This document shows positions 49,337-61,855 of a stretch of DNA of 64,000 bases, piece after piece. The notes beneath the pieces were generated by a model. The model saw only the letters and a list, made by a program, of their open reading frames with translations, did no database searches and was not told the origin of the DNA. Position numbers and translations under genes: made by a program. Position 1 is the first letter of the stretch. Each line of letters opens with the position of its first letter. Location: assembly GCA_037974665.1 (NCBI GenBank), contig CM075773.1, positions 50,019,417 to 50,083,416 of the forward strand, given 5' to 3'. This DNA is from Ehretia macrophylla (Eukaryota; Streptophyta; Magnoliopsida; Boraginales; Ehretiaceae).

Positions 49337-49436
49337 TTGGTCTCATGTGTAGTACACTACTATTGAATCTCATTTCATAATTTTAAATGGTCTTATGTGC
49401 GGTACACTACTATTGAATCTCCTTTTATAACTTTAT
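49337..49436. repeat. Tandem duplication of about 50 bp
   Basis: TGGTCTCATGTGTAGTACAC...ACTACTATTGAATCTCATTT (from 49339) is followed 50 bp later by TGGTCTTATGTGCGGTACAC...ACTACTATTGAATCTCCTTT. A few substitutions separate the copies. It is non-coding. Confidence 0.85.
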
Positions 49437-49657
49437 AATGGTACGAGGCAATCCAAATCCATAAAAGATAAGGACTTGATCTCTTCATAATGAACAATTT
49501 CAAGGGCTTCAAATCACTCATCACTCATTAACCATGACCCCAAAGAGCTAACATCCATCTTGGCTCTCTCTCAAGAACCAGCTCTTTGGCTCACAGTTCA
49601 TCACTGTTGCCTCCAACAACCAGCAAAGAGAGTTTTGGCAATTCAGTAAGACGTACT

Positions 49658-49773
49658 TTTTTTTTTTTTTGGTAATGTGAAACCGAGGTCCAACAGAAGC
49701 CGACCAAGAACTCGTAAACCCTGCATCCCCACAGATGCAGCAGTGCACCCTAACACATGTTTCAAATCATCAG
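49658..49773 (-). mobile_element. SINE-like retroposon, about 116 bp
   Basis: On the minus strand the sequence ends CTCGGTTTCACATTACC followed by about 15 A. Upstream it contains GGGTGCACTGCTGCATC, GGGATGCAGGG and ACGAGTTCTTGG. A 10-bp direct repeat with one mismatch flanks it: AAGACGTACT at 49648-49657 and AAGATGTACT at 49774-49783. The tail, the ACC-A(n) end and the target repeat fit a SINE; the pol III boxes are weaker than in the copy at 18774. The short antisense ORFs here are read through this element. Confidence 0.6.
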
Positions 49774-49783
49774 AAGATGTACT

Positions 49784-50678
49784 AGCTTGCCAATAAAATT
49801 GTCTATCACCGGCAGAAAAAAATTGAACAGATTGCTGCGCGAACATGGGCGTTTAGCCTGTTTGGATGAGAACCCGAGTCTGCAATCAAAACTTGTTCAG
49901 CAAGTTACTTCTAATTGCAGCAAAACCTAAGAAAATTGTCGATAGTTAATACAGCTCGTGCAGAGAGAGAGAGAGTTTGCAGATCATAACAAGTTTTGCA
50001 TTGAATCAATCGCTATTCCCACGCAATATGTTCAGACGAAAACAATACTGAACTCGTAGGCTTTCAACAAACCAAAACCATGACTTCCTTCGACACTGAT
50101 TTCACACAATTATATACCTTAAATGTATCCATCGAAATAGCAGAATGTGCTGTCAGACACCTAACATATCGTCATCATCCGATTAATAGAAGAGTATAAT
50201 TACATGTCAGGAAAATCTGAAAGGGGTAGGCCATTCCCCGCCATGCTGTACGGAAACTACATCGGTAGAGCTGTACTGTGTCGTAGTGTGATTCGATCAA
50301 AGTCAATTGGTGCCGTTTCCAGACAAGCCCACCCTTTAGACAAAACCTTGCCATGTAATGCTCTTTCCGAGAGTAGAGGTTACCTTCTCTGGCGATAGTA
50401 ACAAAAATTCAAGAACATACTTGGGGGTTATCTTTCTTCTCAGCACTAGATGTGCTGCCCGAGCTTTACCCGGAGACACGGCCTCCTCGTGCACCAATAT
50501 CCGACCCAATCAAGCTCATCATTATAAGGTGGTATCATTCATCTGACCTGAATTATTCACACAACTCCTTGTTACATCTTAGTGCAGATTGCAGATATTT
50601 ATGGATGCACGATGACAGCACAAACCGAGTTGCTGGATGCAAAGACTATAACCCATTTTATGTACTAGCCTTCATTCC
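49784..50678. other. UPF1 3' flank and probable 3' UTR
   Basis: The UPF1 stop codon is at 50679-50681 on the minus strand, so the adjacent several hundred bases should be its 3' UTR. The overlapping ORFs on the plus strand (50204-50682) are antisense and lack motifs. A GA repeat (AGAGAGAGAGAG) is at about 49963-49975. Confidence 0.45.
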
Positions 50679-53600
50679 TTAACCATTGTAATGAAGTTTC
50701 TGATTGTAGGAGCCCTGACCCAGCTGGGATTGTTGCTGTTGCTGGTGCTGCTGAGAAGCCTGCATGTTTAGTGGCTGACTGCTGTAGTGGCCAAAGGGCT
50801 GAGAGTAGAGAGGATTAAGCAGATTCTGTAGATAGAAGTGAAGCAACTTTAGAAAGCCATGACAAGTATTAAACATAACTGACCCCGAGACCGAAAGAAA
50901 AACTAACAAAGAAAATTACAGAAAACTTTTTGTCACAGGCAAAGTACCCCAAACTTTAGAACTTTCAGATCCACAAATGATCACTTTGCAGGACTCTATG
51001 GACTTCACCGGATATTTACATGTTTGGAGTTTACTGACAAATCCTACCACAAGTTCTATATAAACAAGAATTACAGAACAGAAGAAACCTGAGACTGGAG
51101 GGGGTTTGCATTTGCCACACCAAAATGGTTTTGTGAAGCATCATCTTGAGATGGATCATTGAACCCAGCTTGTGTAAATAGACCTTGTGAACCATGGGCC
51201 ATGTAATCCTGTGAAGCAAAATGCAAAAGAAAGAATTATGAACACGGAAAACTGGGGAAAGGGGATTAAAAGTCGCAGGTACGCATATTGCAGAAACTCC
51301 TGGTACGTATTTTTGAAAATGATCCTACAATTTCTGCTTTTACTTTTGGGGTATGAATGAAGCTCTTTCAGCCTCATCCAAATGCTAACACTCCCTTTCC
51401 CCCCCAACTTATATCTCGGTGTTTTGTCTGTGAGGGAGATAGTAGAGAGTGTAGTGCTATGGCCATCAAAGAGCTCAGAAATAGAATATCACAAACCTGA
51501 GACATGAAATCATTCCCTGCTCCAAAACGAGAGTATCCAGCTTGGGAATTCTGGTTTAAGAAGCTTCCAGGAAACCCACCTTGTGCACCCTGGGTAACAT
51601 AGTCAACTCCATATCCACTTTGAGAAGCCTGAATAACAACAGAGCAAACCTCAGCATAAAGTTCAGTTCAAGATCAAAGATCAAACGGATATCCAAGAAA
51701 AAGAGACGATCACAAAGCAAGCAATTCAAGGGGACACTTCTTTTCCTGCTTCTTTTTCTTTGTAATAAAATGAAAAAGGATTCTTTTTCCTTTGCAAAGA
51801 AGGGGAACGGAGGGGGTGTTTGTGGGGGGTTCAGAAAGCCCAGAGGACAAGTGATCAGCCTTAAAATCAATAAACAAGATGCAGATCAACATAGGTATAA
51901 GACAAATAATGATTGGCACCTGTGTAGAGAAGTCAGCAACATTATATGGAACATGTGATCCCTGACTTTTGAAATCATCGCCCAAGAAATCCTGTTTATT
52001 ATTGAAACACAGGTGGTTAAAAAAGAATTTTTAAGTTGTAATACTAGGAGCACTAAAAACAACACCGACATCAACAAGAAAATTCAATCTTCAGAGAGAT
52101 TAATTACCTGAGACATACCACCCATGGAAAAGCCATCACGAAACGTTTGACTTGGTCCTTGTACCGTTATCTATCATTGAGTTCGATCACTCTTAGCCTC
52201 AACAAGTGAAGAAGGGGTATGGAAAACTTTAATGAAAAATCACAGAGAACTAACGTTAGAAACATATCCAGGCTGAGATAATGGTCCACCCACAGATGGC
52301 TGGCTATTTGGATTTTCCAAAGCTGGAAAATTCAAGTTTGAACCAAGACTTCCAATGGTTTGCTGCGAGCCTTGCTGGTGAGGAAGATGACTGCCAATAG
52401 GAGCACTAGCATTCCCACGCCCAGCCCCAAATCCCCGACTTCCTGGCTGTGGAACCTGAGGACCAGCTCCAACAGGCCCATGTACAGCACCACGAGTAGG
52501 AATTGCATAGGGCTGAGGAGGGCCTCCGTGATAAGGATGGAGGGGAACCCGAGGCACTGGATAGCCAGCAGGATGCAGACCAGGTTTATGGGCACCATTA
52601 GGTGGACCAGGTGGCATGTAAGAACCTGTTTACAAGAGAGAGTCATTTGCCTTACCGCAGTTTGAGAATAGCAAAATATTGTCTCATTTCTACATCTTCA
52701 AATTTAAGATAACTTTTCTTTTATTTTTCTCATCCATCAAAAAACTGAGGTTTCAGCTTTTCTCATAACAGGAAAAGCAAAGAAGGATCACATGTTGCAT
52801 TCTCTCATTGTGATGAATAGTCCCTGAGGTTTTAGATTTTCTCATAACAGAAAAAGCAAAGGATCACATGTTACATTCTCTCATTGTGATGAATAGTCCC
52901 AAACCCAATATCAATAACAATAGAAGTGATTCACAAATTCATCTCTCCCATTTATATTGATAAAGGCAGCTGAGGGATGTAACATACCCCTCGATCGACT
53001 GTTCCTTCTGTCGGCATTCGCCATTGATGAGCCAAAAGTATCATTAGGAATAATTCCCGGTCCACCACCAAAGAAAAGTCTGCGATCGTTGTATATCTGT
53101 GCAACAGTAACCACATGAGACACAAGTTTATGTGAGAAACTTTACAAAGATTTACCATCTAATTCCAGACAAAACCAAAAAAAGATGTTCATCAAAGTTG
53201 TGCCCAATCACAAAGTTTAGAAAAGTATATTACTTTCACAATTGCCTACCTTTTTGGGCTTTTGGAATTGAACCATGCTTTGCTTTAAGTTGTTAAGAGG
53301 TCCTTCAACCAAGCACTCATGCTCCTGGTGAAACAAAAAAAAAAGAGCGCTTAGCATGATAAAGACACATCTCAGATGCATCTCCAAACACTGAGAAGAG
53401 CAAAAAACTGAAAATAGCTAAAATGTATCGAATGACACACTGAAGAGACAAATCCTTTCGTCATATGCCACAAACCAACTGAACATCAACCAGCCAGCTT
53501 TACAAAACCATAATCCAATTCAGACCCTAATTATCATAGATCAGATACAATAAAGCTAAAAGAAAGCAAATACCTTGTAATGTGTTAATAAGCCATTCCA

Positions 53601-56600
53601 CAGTGGCTGTTTGCTTAAAACTTTGGGATTTCCCAAAATGACAATACCATAACGAGCACGAGTTAGGGCAACGTTGAGCCTGCGAGGATCATTCAGGAAT
53701 CCAATACCCTGAAGAGAAATTTTTATTAGATAGAAGTTCTCATGGATAACAGAGACCAAAAAGTAAACAGAATAAGATGACAATAAGGCAAGATGAGGCG
53801 GAAAGCTTAAACAAATCACCACTTGTATATGTCTTTAAAATGTGATCCCTCCCCCCCTTTATCTTATTCAAAGAATATGTCAAGATTCTAAATTTCAATC
53901 ACAATACTTCTCCATCAAAAACATCCATGACCAATCATAGGGAAGAGCAGTATTTTACATTTCAAAAAGATGTAGCTTAGTAATTTCTGCAGAGAATTAA
54001 AACGTGGTAATGAGTGGAAACTCCAGACCAAGTTCGTAAGAAAAAAATAACCAAGGATTTAGAGGCTGTGCCCATGCTTGACTTTTTGATTTATTTAGAA
54101 CAAAGTTGGAAGTCTTGAGAATAGATATAATTAGAAAATCGTATAAAATGAGGATATATGAACCAACCTGATGTTCATTACTTCTCACACAAGATAAAAT
54201 AATGTAATCTTTTTCTCTTCCTTGGAAAGAATCCACACTTGCAACCTGAGAAGAGACATATTATATTGCCCTCTCCATAAAGAATATAGGAATCTGCAAC
54301 AAGAGCACATTTAAGAGATCTCACCTCAATTTCCTTGTAAAGTTGCTGCCTCAAAGCACCATTTCGTGACATATAGTTGACAATGTATGCTCTCTGGCCC
54401 TCATATGGAGTTATCACCCCTATCTGCAAAGAGAGAAGTGTATGGCCATTACTAAGTCAGAGTAGAAAATCAGCACAAGGGTCTCATGACGACCACCAAC
54501 ATACCTGACTAGGTACTACACCACTCTTCAAGAAAGTAGTCACAATTTTTTCAACATTAGCAGCCTCTGTCCTATTCAGATAGGACGTTCCACTTGCACT
54601 TATCTCTTCTTGTCCCATCTATAAAGGTCAACAACCCTACATTAGACAGAAACAATACACAAGGAAAAACAGAAAAACAATTCTTGGAAGAAGAGAAATC
54701 AAATAGACTCCCGCTATTTCTTCCAATTCTTCAATAGATGTCAGTCAAACGCACTAAGATTGCAAGGCATTAGAACATAATTCAATACATAAGAAGCAGT
54801 TATATCCACATAATGCAGCAGAAATTTCAGAATACCTGTACGTAGAAGAACATGGGACGATTTGGCACCGGCCAAGGGAAATCAATGCCTGATGATTGCC
54901 TTTCATTAATAGTTACCCCATTTTGAAGTGTACCTTCATAGAAGCTGTTAGATGGGAATTCCGAAAGAGCAGGATGCATACGGTATTGAACCTGGCAGTG
55001 AAAACAGAAATACATAAGACGGGCATTGGAGCAGGCCACAAGAGATAAATCTTCTTCCTTAAAGTCCTAAGCAAACAAAAGTATCTCATATATCAAGGGA
55101 TCATATACATTGTATTAGCAACTCCTACACAATTTAAACCAACACTTGAGCAATCCTCGCATGGAATAACAACCTAGGTAAGAGTAAGGAGAGAGGTGGG
55201 GTGTTTATACGTAAATCAAGCATCAATAGGACTATCACCTGTAGTCTAATTGGCTTCACACCAAGGAGAACAAGCCGTTCAAACAGAGATTGAGCTAGCC
55301 CGGCACGAGCTGCTTTCTTGCACATGATGACAGGACCAAGTTGGCAATGGTCACCAACAAGAACAACCTGACACAGAATTCCTTTGTTAGACCTACAAAC
55401 TCGAGAAATATACAAAAAGACACTTTGTATTCACTCATTACCTGCTTCGCTCCAAGAACCAAAGGAATGAGACACTCAGGTTCAGTTGATTGAGTAGATT
55501 CATCAATGAGCACCTGCATAGGTATTTGAGAAAAGAATAGCATCACGAAAGACTCCTTATAAGGAATTACTGAAACAAATAAACTCTCTTTCTCCTATCT
55601 AAAACACCCAAAAACAAGTTTGTATTTCACAAAAATCACCTGGCGAAATCTGAAATTAGCCAATCGAGGATCTCCAGCACCGACACATGTACAACAAATA
55701 ACATCAGCACTCTGAGTTATCTCCCTCTCTGTTGCTCGCTTCAGAGCTTTATACTTTTTCTCATCACTGCTGGACAATTCTCCTGTAAAATTACAATAAT
55801 TAGGAAACAGAATGGTCCATTAAGTCCATTTTCTTCATTTCTCGCTCTCAAACCTACACTAGTATATTTTGAATATTGTTGTCCTGAAACCTATCCTTCC
55901 AGATGAATAATGATGGATTATATTTGAGCTTCATAATCCCAATTTAAGAGGAAAAAGATTAACCGCGAACATAGAAAGTAAGATATACAAGGAAAGCAAA
56001 ATAAATCAGGTAAAACATCTCACCTTGCTCATCTTTCAGTTGCTGTAACTTGTGAAGTTCACTTTTCTCAGATGTGTCCAGATGGCGAACCTGCAAATAA
56101 ACAATGAAACATTAAAAGCACTAACACAAAAGTTCATTGAGAAGAGCAAGGAAATTCTATATAACCAGATATAAACAGACCTGATAGTGAAGGGTTAAAT
56201 GCTCAACAGGAGAACTAACAGCTTCCCTCGACTTTGCACAGAGCCTCACAACCTGTGGACAGTATGAACTCAGATGAAATGAGGACATCAAATCTCATGC
56301 TTCCAACAGTGGAAGTCCTAAGCTAATAAGACCAAGTATCAACACTTTTCTCCCCCATTCTTTTCTTCTTCATAAGTGAGGACTCACAAGTAATGCCAAG
56401 TTCACAACAACTTCTAATTCATGTTCACATATATCACAAGACATTATATGTAAAATGAATGCCTCACACAAGAGAGAAAGATAAAGAAACGTTTTTCCCC
56501 ATCACTCACTTGTGAGAAGTTAATTCTCTTTCACAAGCTTCTTAGTAAGTAAATTATCTTTCATTTTGTAAACAGAGAATCATCAATGACAGAAAGCCTA

Positions 56601-59600
56601 GTACTTTATTACCGGTGAAATGATTCATCTTAAGTTATTGAAGTGAACCCCCAAGCTGAAGAGCCAATACTCAGCTCAAACACAATTTCATAGGTAAGAA
56701 AAAAAGAAGGGATAGCTAGAAGCATACCTTTCAAAGAAAAAGGCATATCAAAGAGGAATTCCATATTCAGATTATAGCATATGATGCAATTTAATAAATA
56801 AAGCATTGGATAGTAGTCTACATCATTACAGCATATGATGCAATTTATACATATTCAGATTGCATTGTAAGTGTCTAACCAGAAAACAACTCCATGCTTA
56901 CTATCAGGCCATTGTGAATACAAACGAATTCTTTCCCAATTCCAATTTCGTTTAAAAAAATAAATAAATAAACAAACTAACAAACAAGGCATCAAAAGTA
57001 TCTAGAGAAAAAGAAGAAACATGCAAAAATATTCACCACAAACATGAGAGGAATCTTAAAAGACATGAACAATTTATGGACCAAGACTTTTTTGCACAAG
57101 AAACAATGTCATTACCTTCAAACCAGTGGCACTTATCTTTTCAGCAAGTTGGTCAACAGCCACATTACTTGGAGCACAGACCAAAACCTGAGAATAAAAT
57201 TTATCAGAAAAAATTACGCAGTACAAGAAACAGGAGGTTATTAAGAAACCTAGACGCAAATTCACCTGGCCCTGGCCCTGCTTAGCCATATGATATACAA
57301 TTGCAGCAGAAGTAACAGTTTTCCCAGTACCAGGTGGACCTTGAATCAGACTAATAGGCTTCTGGAGCACACTTTTAACAGCAAACACCTGACAAAATGG
57401 CAAAGTATATCAGGACTACGCATGGTCATATCACTAAGCAAGTAGATGAAAATCACAAACTTCTACACTGGTATCACACTCCAGAAACGCAACTCTATAC
57501 ACATAGAGCCTTAAATATATTCCATTTCCAGATAGCAACAATGATATCTATTTTCCAATAAACTATCACTTCCCTTTGACTTCATCTAACTCCAAACATC
57601 ATATTTGCAACCTTTTACCAATATACTAGCTTGTGTCCTACATTTCATCCAATTCAAGATATCATTCTTTTGAGCAATACACAGACCTTAAATCAAGAGC
57701 CTAAGATATATATATGCTCCTAAACAGATAGGAGAATGAAGATGAGGGTAGAAGCAACACATAATTAAACCATATCGAACACTAACTTTCCCAACAATGT
57801 ATCTTGCTCAATGAACTGGAATGAGCAGAGTAACAACCAACCTGTGATGCATTGAGATCTGGAAGACCTGGCGCACCAAAACGGCGAGGCAGTGTGTTAC
57901 GGACTATCTGCATCTCAACTTCATGGCCAAGCAAATGATGATAGATATACCTGCAAATAAAGCAGCTTTGTTGCCCAACAGAAAGGAAAAGAATCCAAGA
58001 GCAAAGGAATAGCCAGAAGCTAAAGTAAACAAAAAAGAAAAGAACATCTGACGTAGAAAGAAAAGAATATGAACACTACATCAACCCAAAAATTTGACTT
58101 TCTGATAAAGCGGAAAAAAGAATTCCGTAAAAGTTCATCAAGAGCCATCTTAAATCAAACATAACATTTTAGCTGCTCAAAATCATATACCAGACCCTTT
58201 GTTAATGAAGCCAATAAGCAGCACCAAGATGGACACCTACCCACTGACACTTGTTTCATCAACAGCAAAGGTTTTCATTGCACTTTGCATCCGGTCAAAA
58301 CTTGTGCTCTTCCAGACAAAATCAACACTAAAACCATGATTCACATCAATGGGAACACCCTGCAAGCAGCAACAACAGATTACGTCAACTACAACAATCG
58401 ATAAAGAAAAAGGAAAACTAAAAGCCCAAAAGATTAGAAAGTAATGGGACAATGGGTACCTGACTAGCACGGAGCTCAAGAGCAACCTCCTCTTGCGGTG
58501 TTAATTTTATCTGGAAAAACAAAAAGAATTGATCCATTAATATCTATTGGAATCTTGATACAGGAATATGCGTCTGAAAACCAATTTCCCAGCAATTAAT
58601 AAATCCAATTTATGGAGGAGGATGAGTTCCCCCACCTTATCTTTTACGGATATCCAGTCAATAGACAGCTCATTTGTTTATTTCATGTGGGCATAAATAA
58701 AATAAAATAAAATAAAAAAAGACTTGCACAGCATTTAAGGAAAATGATGTGGACTTATAGATCAAGAAGACGTACCACGTGTCCAACAGACTGCCAAGCT
58801 GGATGAGCTGCATCACCTGAATAACGTAGCCGCAATTCATCACCAGGTACAAGACGTAATTCATTATCTTCCTGCAAGAAGCCACATGAAATTTTACTTT
58901 TTGATAGAGAACCAACTGAAAACAAAGAGGCTGCCAGAAAGAGGTATATTGCACAACAAAGTCATAAAGCATGTGATAATGAGATGAATGATAACTGCAA
59001 TTCAACTAGCAAAGGCAATATAAAGCACCTTTGGGAATACAAAATATGCGACACGCTTCTTGTTGAGGCCGATATCCCACCGCACTGTAAGATTGTCCTT
59101 GCTTTGAGATTCTTTCATCATCTATCAAACCATGTAGAGAATTCATATCAATTTTCTATGGATAAGTAAAAAGAGAATCACAATCATAGACACGATCATA
59201 GATGCAAGGAAACACTGAGAAGGAAAACGCAAGTATTAGAGAGATATAGGAAAAAGAGCTCTAAGGGCATAACGAGAAATTGGGACCAAACCATCTCGCC
59301 TATCATAAATTTAGAAACTCATAATCTGAAAAAATAAGAGATGAAAAGGAAGAATCCAAAAGGGGGATAAAGGGACTTTTATATCTTATCCACTGTTCTG
59401 GTCTTGTTATTATTTTCCTTAAGGAACTTGATCGTACATGTGTCTCTGTGCTGTTTGTGGAAGGGGGGGTTGATGCTATTGGAGAACAAACTGAAAGAAG
59501 CCTGCGTACCTTATCATAGTCAGCCTCAAGCTTAATAAGTGGTGCAAAAACATTTTGATACTGGCAAAACATAGAACGATAGCATATAAGCAAAAGGTAA

Positions 59601-61855
59601 CAGCCAGAAAGTGAAAATACTTCCTCAATAAAGACTCAAGCCCAAACTTTGATGACCATATAACCTGGTATGCATCTTCATATTTCAAAGCTACAGACTG
59701 TGGTTCATCATCCACACCAGGCTTCTCAAGATCTTCCAAGGTAGCATCAGGATTTGTTTTCCAAAGTTCTTCAACTTTGTTTATTTGTTGAGCACTAACC
59801 TGCCGTGCCCTCAACTGCTCTTGTTCAGAAGGGACCTGCAACCCCAGATGGATTTGTAAACACAGACAAATGATAACATCACAATAGCCCAAATAAAACC
59901 AGATAGAAGCCACAAACCTTAACGAGCCACTGCAAGAAACACCTATCATCAATAAGGGGGCACCACTGGCTCAAATCCCAGTTCATGTCTTTCAGTGCAT
60001 TGACACTTAGACAAGGCTCCCTACAAAGCAAAACAACAACGCTCTCCGTCTTGGCAGATATGAATCCAAGAAGGAAGACATTTCGGCACCCACAATTGTA
60101 ACACTCCAGGATCGTCTCCCCCAGGGGACTATCTTTATGAAGGCACACTTCCTTGTGTTTAGCTCGCACCTAGAAAATATAGAAAGGGATATTTCATCGT
60201 TATGCATACCATTGTAATTAACAATTAAATAATTTGATCTTCTGGTTTCTGGGCCAAGAAAAAAGGTTTTTATATAGACGTAAGGCAATGCTCATTCAAA
60301 AGTTGAGATACTTGTGAAGAATGTAAAACTGGCAAATTTTGAGGACGAATGCCTCCCACTTTGCTATGTATTGTGAACAAATTATTTCATATGTTTTTGG
60401 CATTTAGGAGAAGCTACATAAATGAACAGGTTATAATAGATGAAAGGCAATAAGTTGACATCTTGGTCAACAAGAACTTCATATGAATTATATCTCTGTA
60501 GTTTGACTTCAGTTTCAGAATACAGAGACTTCCAGGAAGTCAAAAGGTCAAAATACTAAACAGAAAATACAACATGCCTACCACATAAGGCTTTACTGTT
60601 TTGTGATCAAAGCAAAATTCCACTAATTGTCAGGAAAGACCAAATTCTTAACCCCAAAAACTGTCCTTTTACAGGTAATTGCCTTCTGTACAAAATCTCG
60701 ACAATGATTACTCCTCTCTAGAGACCTAAGTAAGTGTGGATGTCCCAGAATAGGGAACACCAAGTGAAAGAGCTGCCATCTGGAACTTGAGAAGGAGGAC
60801 GAACTACTTTGATTGATATAATGGTATGGCTCCTGGTTCAACATTCTATGTAATTTCTTGCTCCCATCTGTCTTCGAACCAGAATATGTCCACTAATCCA
60901 AATACCAGCTACATGAGTAACATTGCCCCTCACGCTCAAACACACCCACAGGCAACATAAAAAAAAAACCCGAAGAAAATTAAAAGATCAATGCTGATTA
61001 ATAAAAAGCCCGCATTTGAAATTATGGCCTCAATTTCCATCAATATATGAGCTCAATGTACTTGATATACACTCTTATCACCGTTTACTTATATCAACAG
61101 ATAAAGAAATGGAAAAATAAAACATAAAACATAAATATTAACAGGATACAACATGCGCAAAAATCATATAATTAATCAAAGCTAGATAAATATGCACATA
61201 AGCACAGATTAATCAACACAAAAATTAACGAAAAGCAGACAAAATAATTAAAGAAAGAAACATAAAAATTTCTTTTAGTTCTTTTTCCACTTACCAGATG
61301 ATTCACAATATGCGAACCAGAAGTATTCCCTCTAGAGTTACAAAACCACTTCCGGCAGGAAGGCACATTGCACCTCACGACACACGCCGGATTGGCCACG
61401 CCGCAGTACCTGCATGCATGCTCCATGTAATCCCCTTTCCCGTACTCAAAACCCTCATCATCTCCAGTCTCCTCAAAATTCAACCCGCTCATCCCCGCAG
61501 CCAACGCATCCACCACCGTCGCCTGACCACCGCCACCACCACCACTACTACTATTGTTATTATTCTCCTTTTTACCTCTATTGCTATTATTTGTCGCACC
61601 CCCCCCGCCCCCGCCGCCGCCGCCGCCGCCGCGGGTTTTGGAGTCGGCGGATGGAGGTGCATCGGCTACGGCGGAATCGGCTGGTGCGGGCCACACAGAC
61701 GACGGCCCGGCCCGAATCGGCTGAGAGAGCTCTTGGAATTCCGGATAATCAAAGTCGTCATCGCCTTGGGTGTTGAACTCGAGAAATGTGTACGCGTCGT
61801 TTCCGGTGTCCGGCTGTGACGCCGTTTCGTATAAATTGCTCGGCTGAGAATTCAT
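50679..61855 (-). CDS. UPF1: UPF1 RNA helicase of nonsense-mediated mRNA decay, 29 exons, 1283 aa
   Basis: ATP-dependent SF1 RNA helicase, the core NMD factor. Exons in transcript order: 61855-61295, 60169-59918, 59835-59665, 59560-59510, 59121-59029, 58871-58776, 58510-58460, 58359-58241, 57950-57842, 57388-57266, 57187-57116, 56252-56181, 56090-56024, 55782-55640, 55513-55442, 55367-55239, 54991-54836, 54618-54505, 54423-54325, 54245-54168, 53708-53574, 53324-53250, 53096-52988, 52625-52255, 52170-52108, 51991-51920, 51628-51497, 51208-51089, 50825-50679. The sum is 3852 nt and every junction is in frame. The Cys/His-rich UPF2-binding domain starts at [11 protein letters not shown] (residue 148). 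Walker A GPPGTGKT is at 518-525; Walker B VLIDESTQ has its DE at 664-665; helicase motif VI is [11 protein letters not shown] (887-897). The tail from about 960 is Gly/Pro/Gln-rich with about 20 SQ or TQ dipeptides. The N-terminus carries runs of 11 and 6 glycines. The start matches the conserved [18 protein letters not shown]. It is about 30 residues longer than the Arabidopsis protein as I recall it. Confidence 0.97.
52745..52900. repeat. 79-bp tandem duplication in UPF1 intron 23
   Basis: CTGAGGTTTCAGCTTTTCTC begins at 52745 and its near copy CTGAGGTTTTAGATTTTCTC at 52824. Both units contain CTCATAACAG, AAAAGCAAAG, GGATCACATGTT and CATTCTCTCATTGTGATGAA. The second unit is a few bases shorter. 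It lies between exons 23 and 24 of UPF1. Confidence 0.88.
61601..61633. repeat. CCG/GGC trinucleotide run coding poly-glycine in UPF1
   Basis: CCCCCCCGCCCCCGCCGCC followed by more GCC units encodes residues 76-86 (eleven glycines) of UPF1 on the minus strand. It mixes GGC and GGG codons, so both slippage and selection for Gly are possible. Confidence 0.85.

Noticed and set aside
51581-51958. 125-codon plus-strand ORF
   Set aside because: It runs across UPF1 exons 26 and 27 and the intron between them on the opposite strand and has no conserved motif.
61298-61819. 173-codon plus-strand ORF opposite UPF1 exon 1
   Set aside because: It is antisense to a conserved exon, made of His/Pro/Arg low complexity from the GC-rich repeat, and has no domain. 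The overlapping 120-codon ORF has the same cause.
20229-61855. An operon-like or functionally linked gene cluster
   Set aside because: The genes have unrelated roles, lie on both strands and are separated by kilobases. The grouping is best explained by inherited gene order.
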